Assembly (NCBI GenBank): GCA_022539475.1
Contig: VCMS01000112.1
Span: 263,131-327,130, forward strand
Length of the DNA stretch: 64,000 nt
Direction: 5' to 3'
Source: Gracilaria domingensis
Lineage: Eukaryota; Rhodophyta; Florideophyceae; Gracilariales; Gracilariaceae
A program made the position numbers and the translations under genes. Each line of letters starts with the position of its first letter. The stretch's first letter is position 1. The notes under the pieces were generated by a model, which was not told the origin of the DNA, made no database searches, and was given only the letters and a program-made list of their open reading frames with translations. Shown here piece after piece: positions 63,986 through 64,000 of the stretch.

Positions 63986-64000
63986 TACTTGACATCAAAC

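Overview
This is a nuclear window from a eukaryote. Coding exons carry strong GT-AG introns (four seen: 10075-10190, 12373-12501, 17526-17658, 17188-17467), most genes are intronless, and the proteins are eukaryotic (MCM3, MCMBP, PPWD1, POLD3, cyclin, bZIPs, SAS-6-like, DET1). Two bacterial-type aminoacyl-tRNA synthetases with N-terminal extensions and a relic of plant/cyanobacterial-type phytoene desaturase point to a plastid-bearing host. Intron-poor gene islands next to a transposon and pseudogene block fit a red alga best. That is an inference: the SAS-6-like gene is unexpected for a centriole-less rhodophyte, and I cannot name a species.

Left part (1-33.3 kb) is a gene island, largely on the minus strand or in divergent pairs: LeuRS (partial), MCMBP <-> MCM3, a spliced bZIP gene, a Lifeguard/BI-1 membrane protein, a 4-TM protein <-> SAS-6-like, a small unknown gene, PPWD1, a P-type cyclin, an unknown 406-aa protein, a small coiled-coil protein, a second bZIP, a standalone ZnT5-type N-terminal membrane domain <-> TyrRS, and POLD3. 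Identical or near-consensus E2F sites lie in the MCMBP/MCM3, SAS-6 and POLD3 promoters, which suggests a shared S-phase programme. Base composition is mosaic: GC peaks sit on several promoters (about 14.1, 19.3, 21.1, 28.4-30.3 kb) and fall toward gene 3' ends.

Middle part (33.3-48 kb) is repeat-rich. Two inverted copies (36.5-37.9 kb and 46.5-47.6 kb) of a non-autonomous element carry three iterons, three consecutive hairpins and a small conserved basic frame. They flank 8.6 kb holding a frameshifted phytoene desaturase relic, a GC-rich broken gene, a six-unit array of about 110 bp built on long palindromes with head-to-head TTAGGGT/ACCCTAA, and a zinc-finger transposon-like gene. A single N at 37915 lies at the edge of one copy.

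Right part (48-64 kb) holds a 5'-short DET1 gene with an in-frame UGA, a long coiled-coil gene broken by stops that mostly fall where Gln is expected, a KDZ/Tnp2-like transposase with one frameshift, a cysteine-rich companion gene, an unknown gene and a coding relic at the edge. No rRNA, tRNA or CRISPR was recognised.
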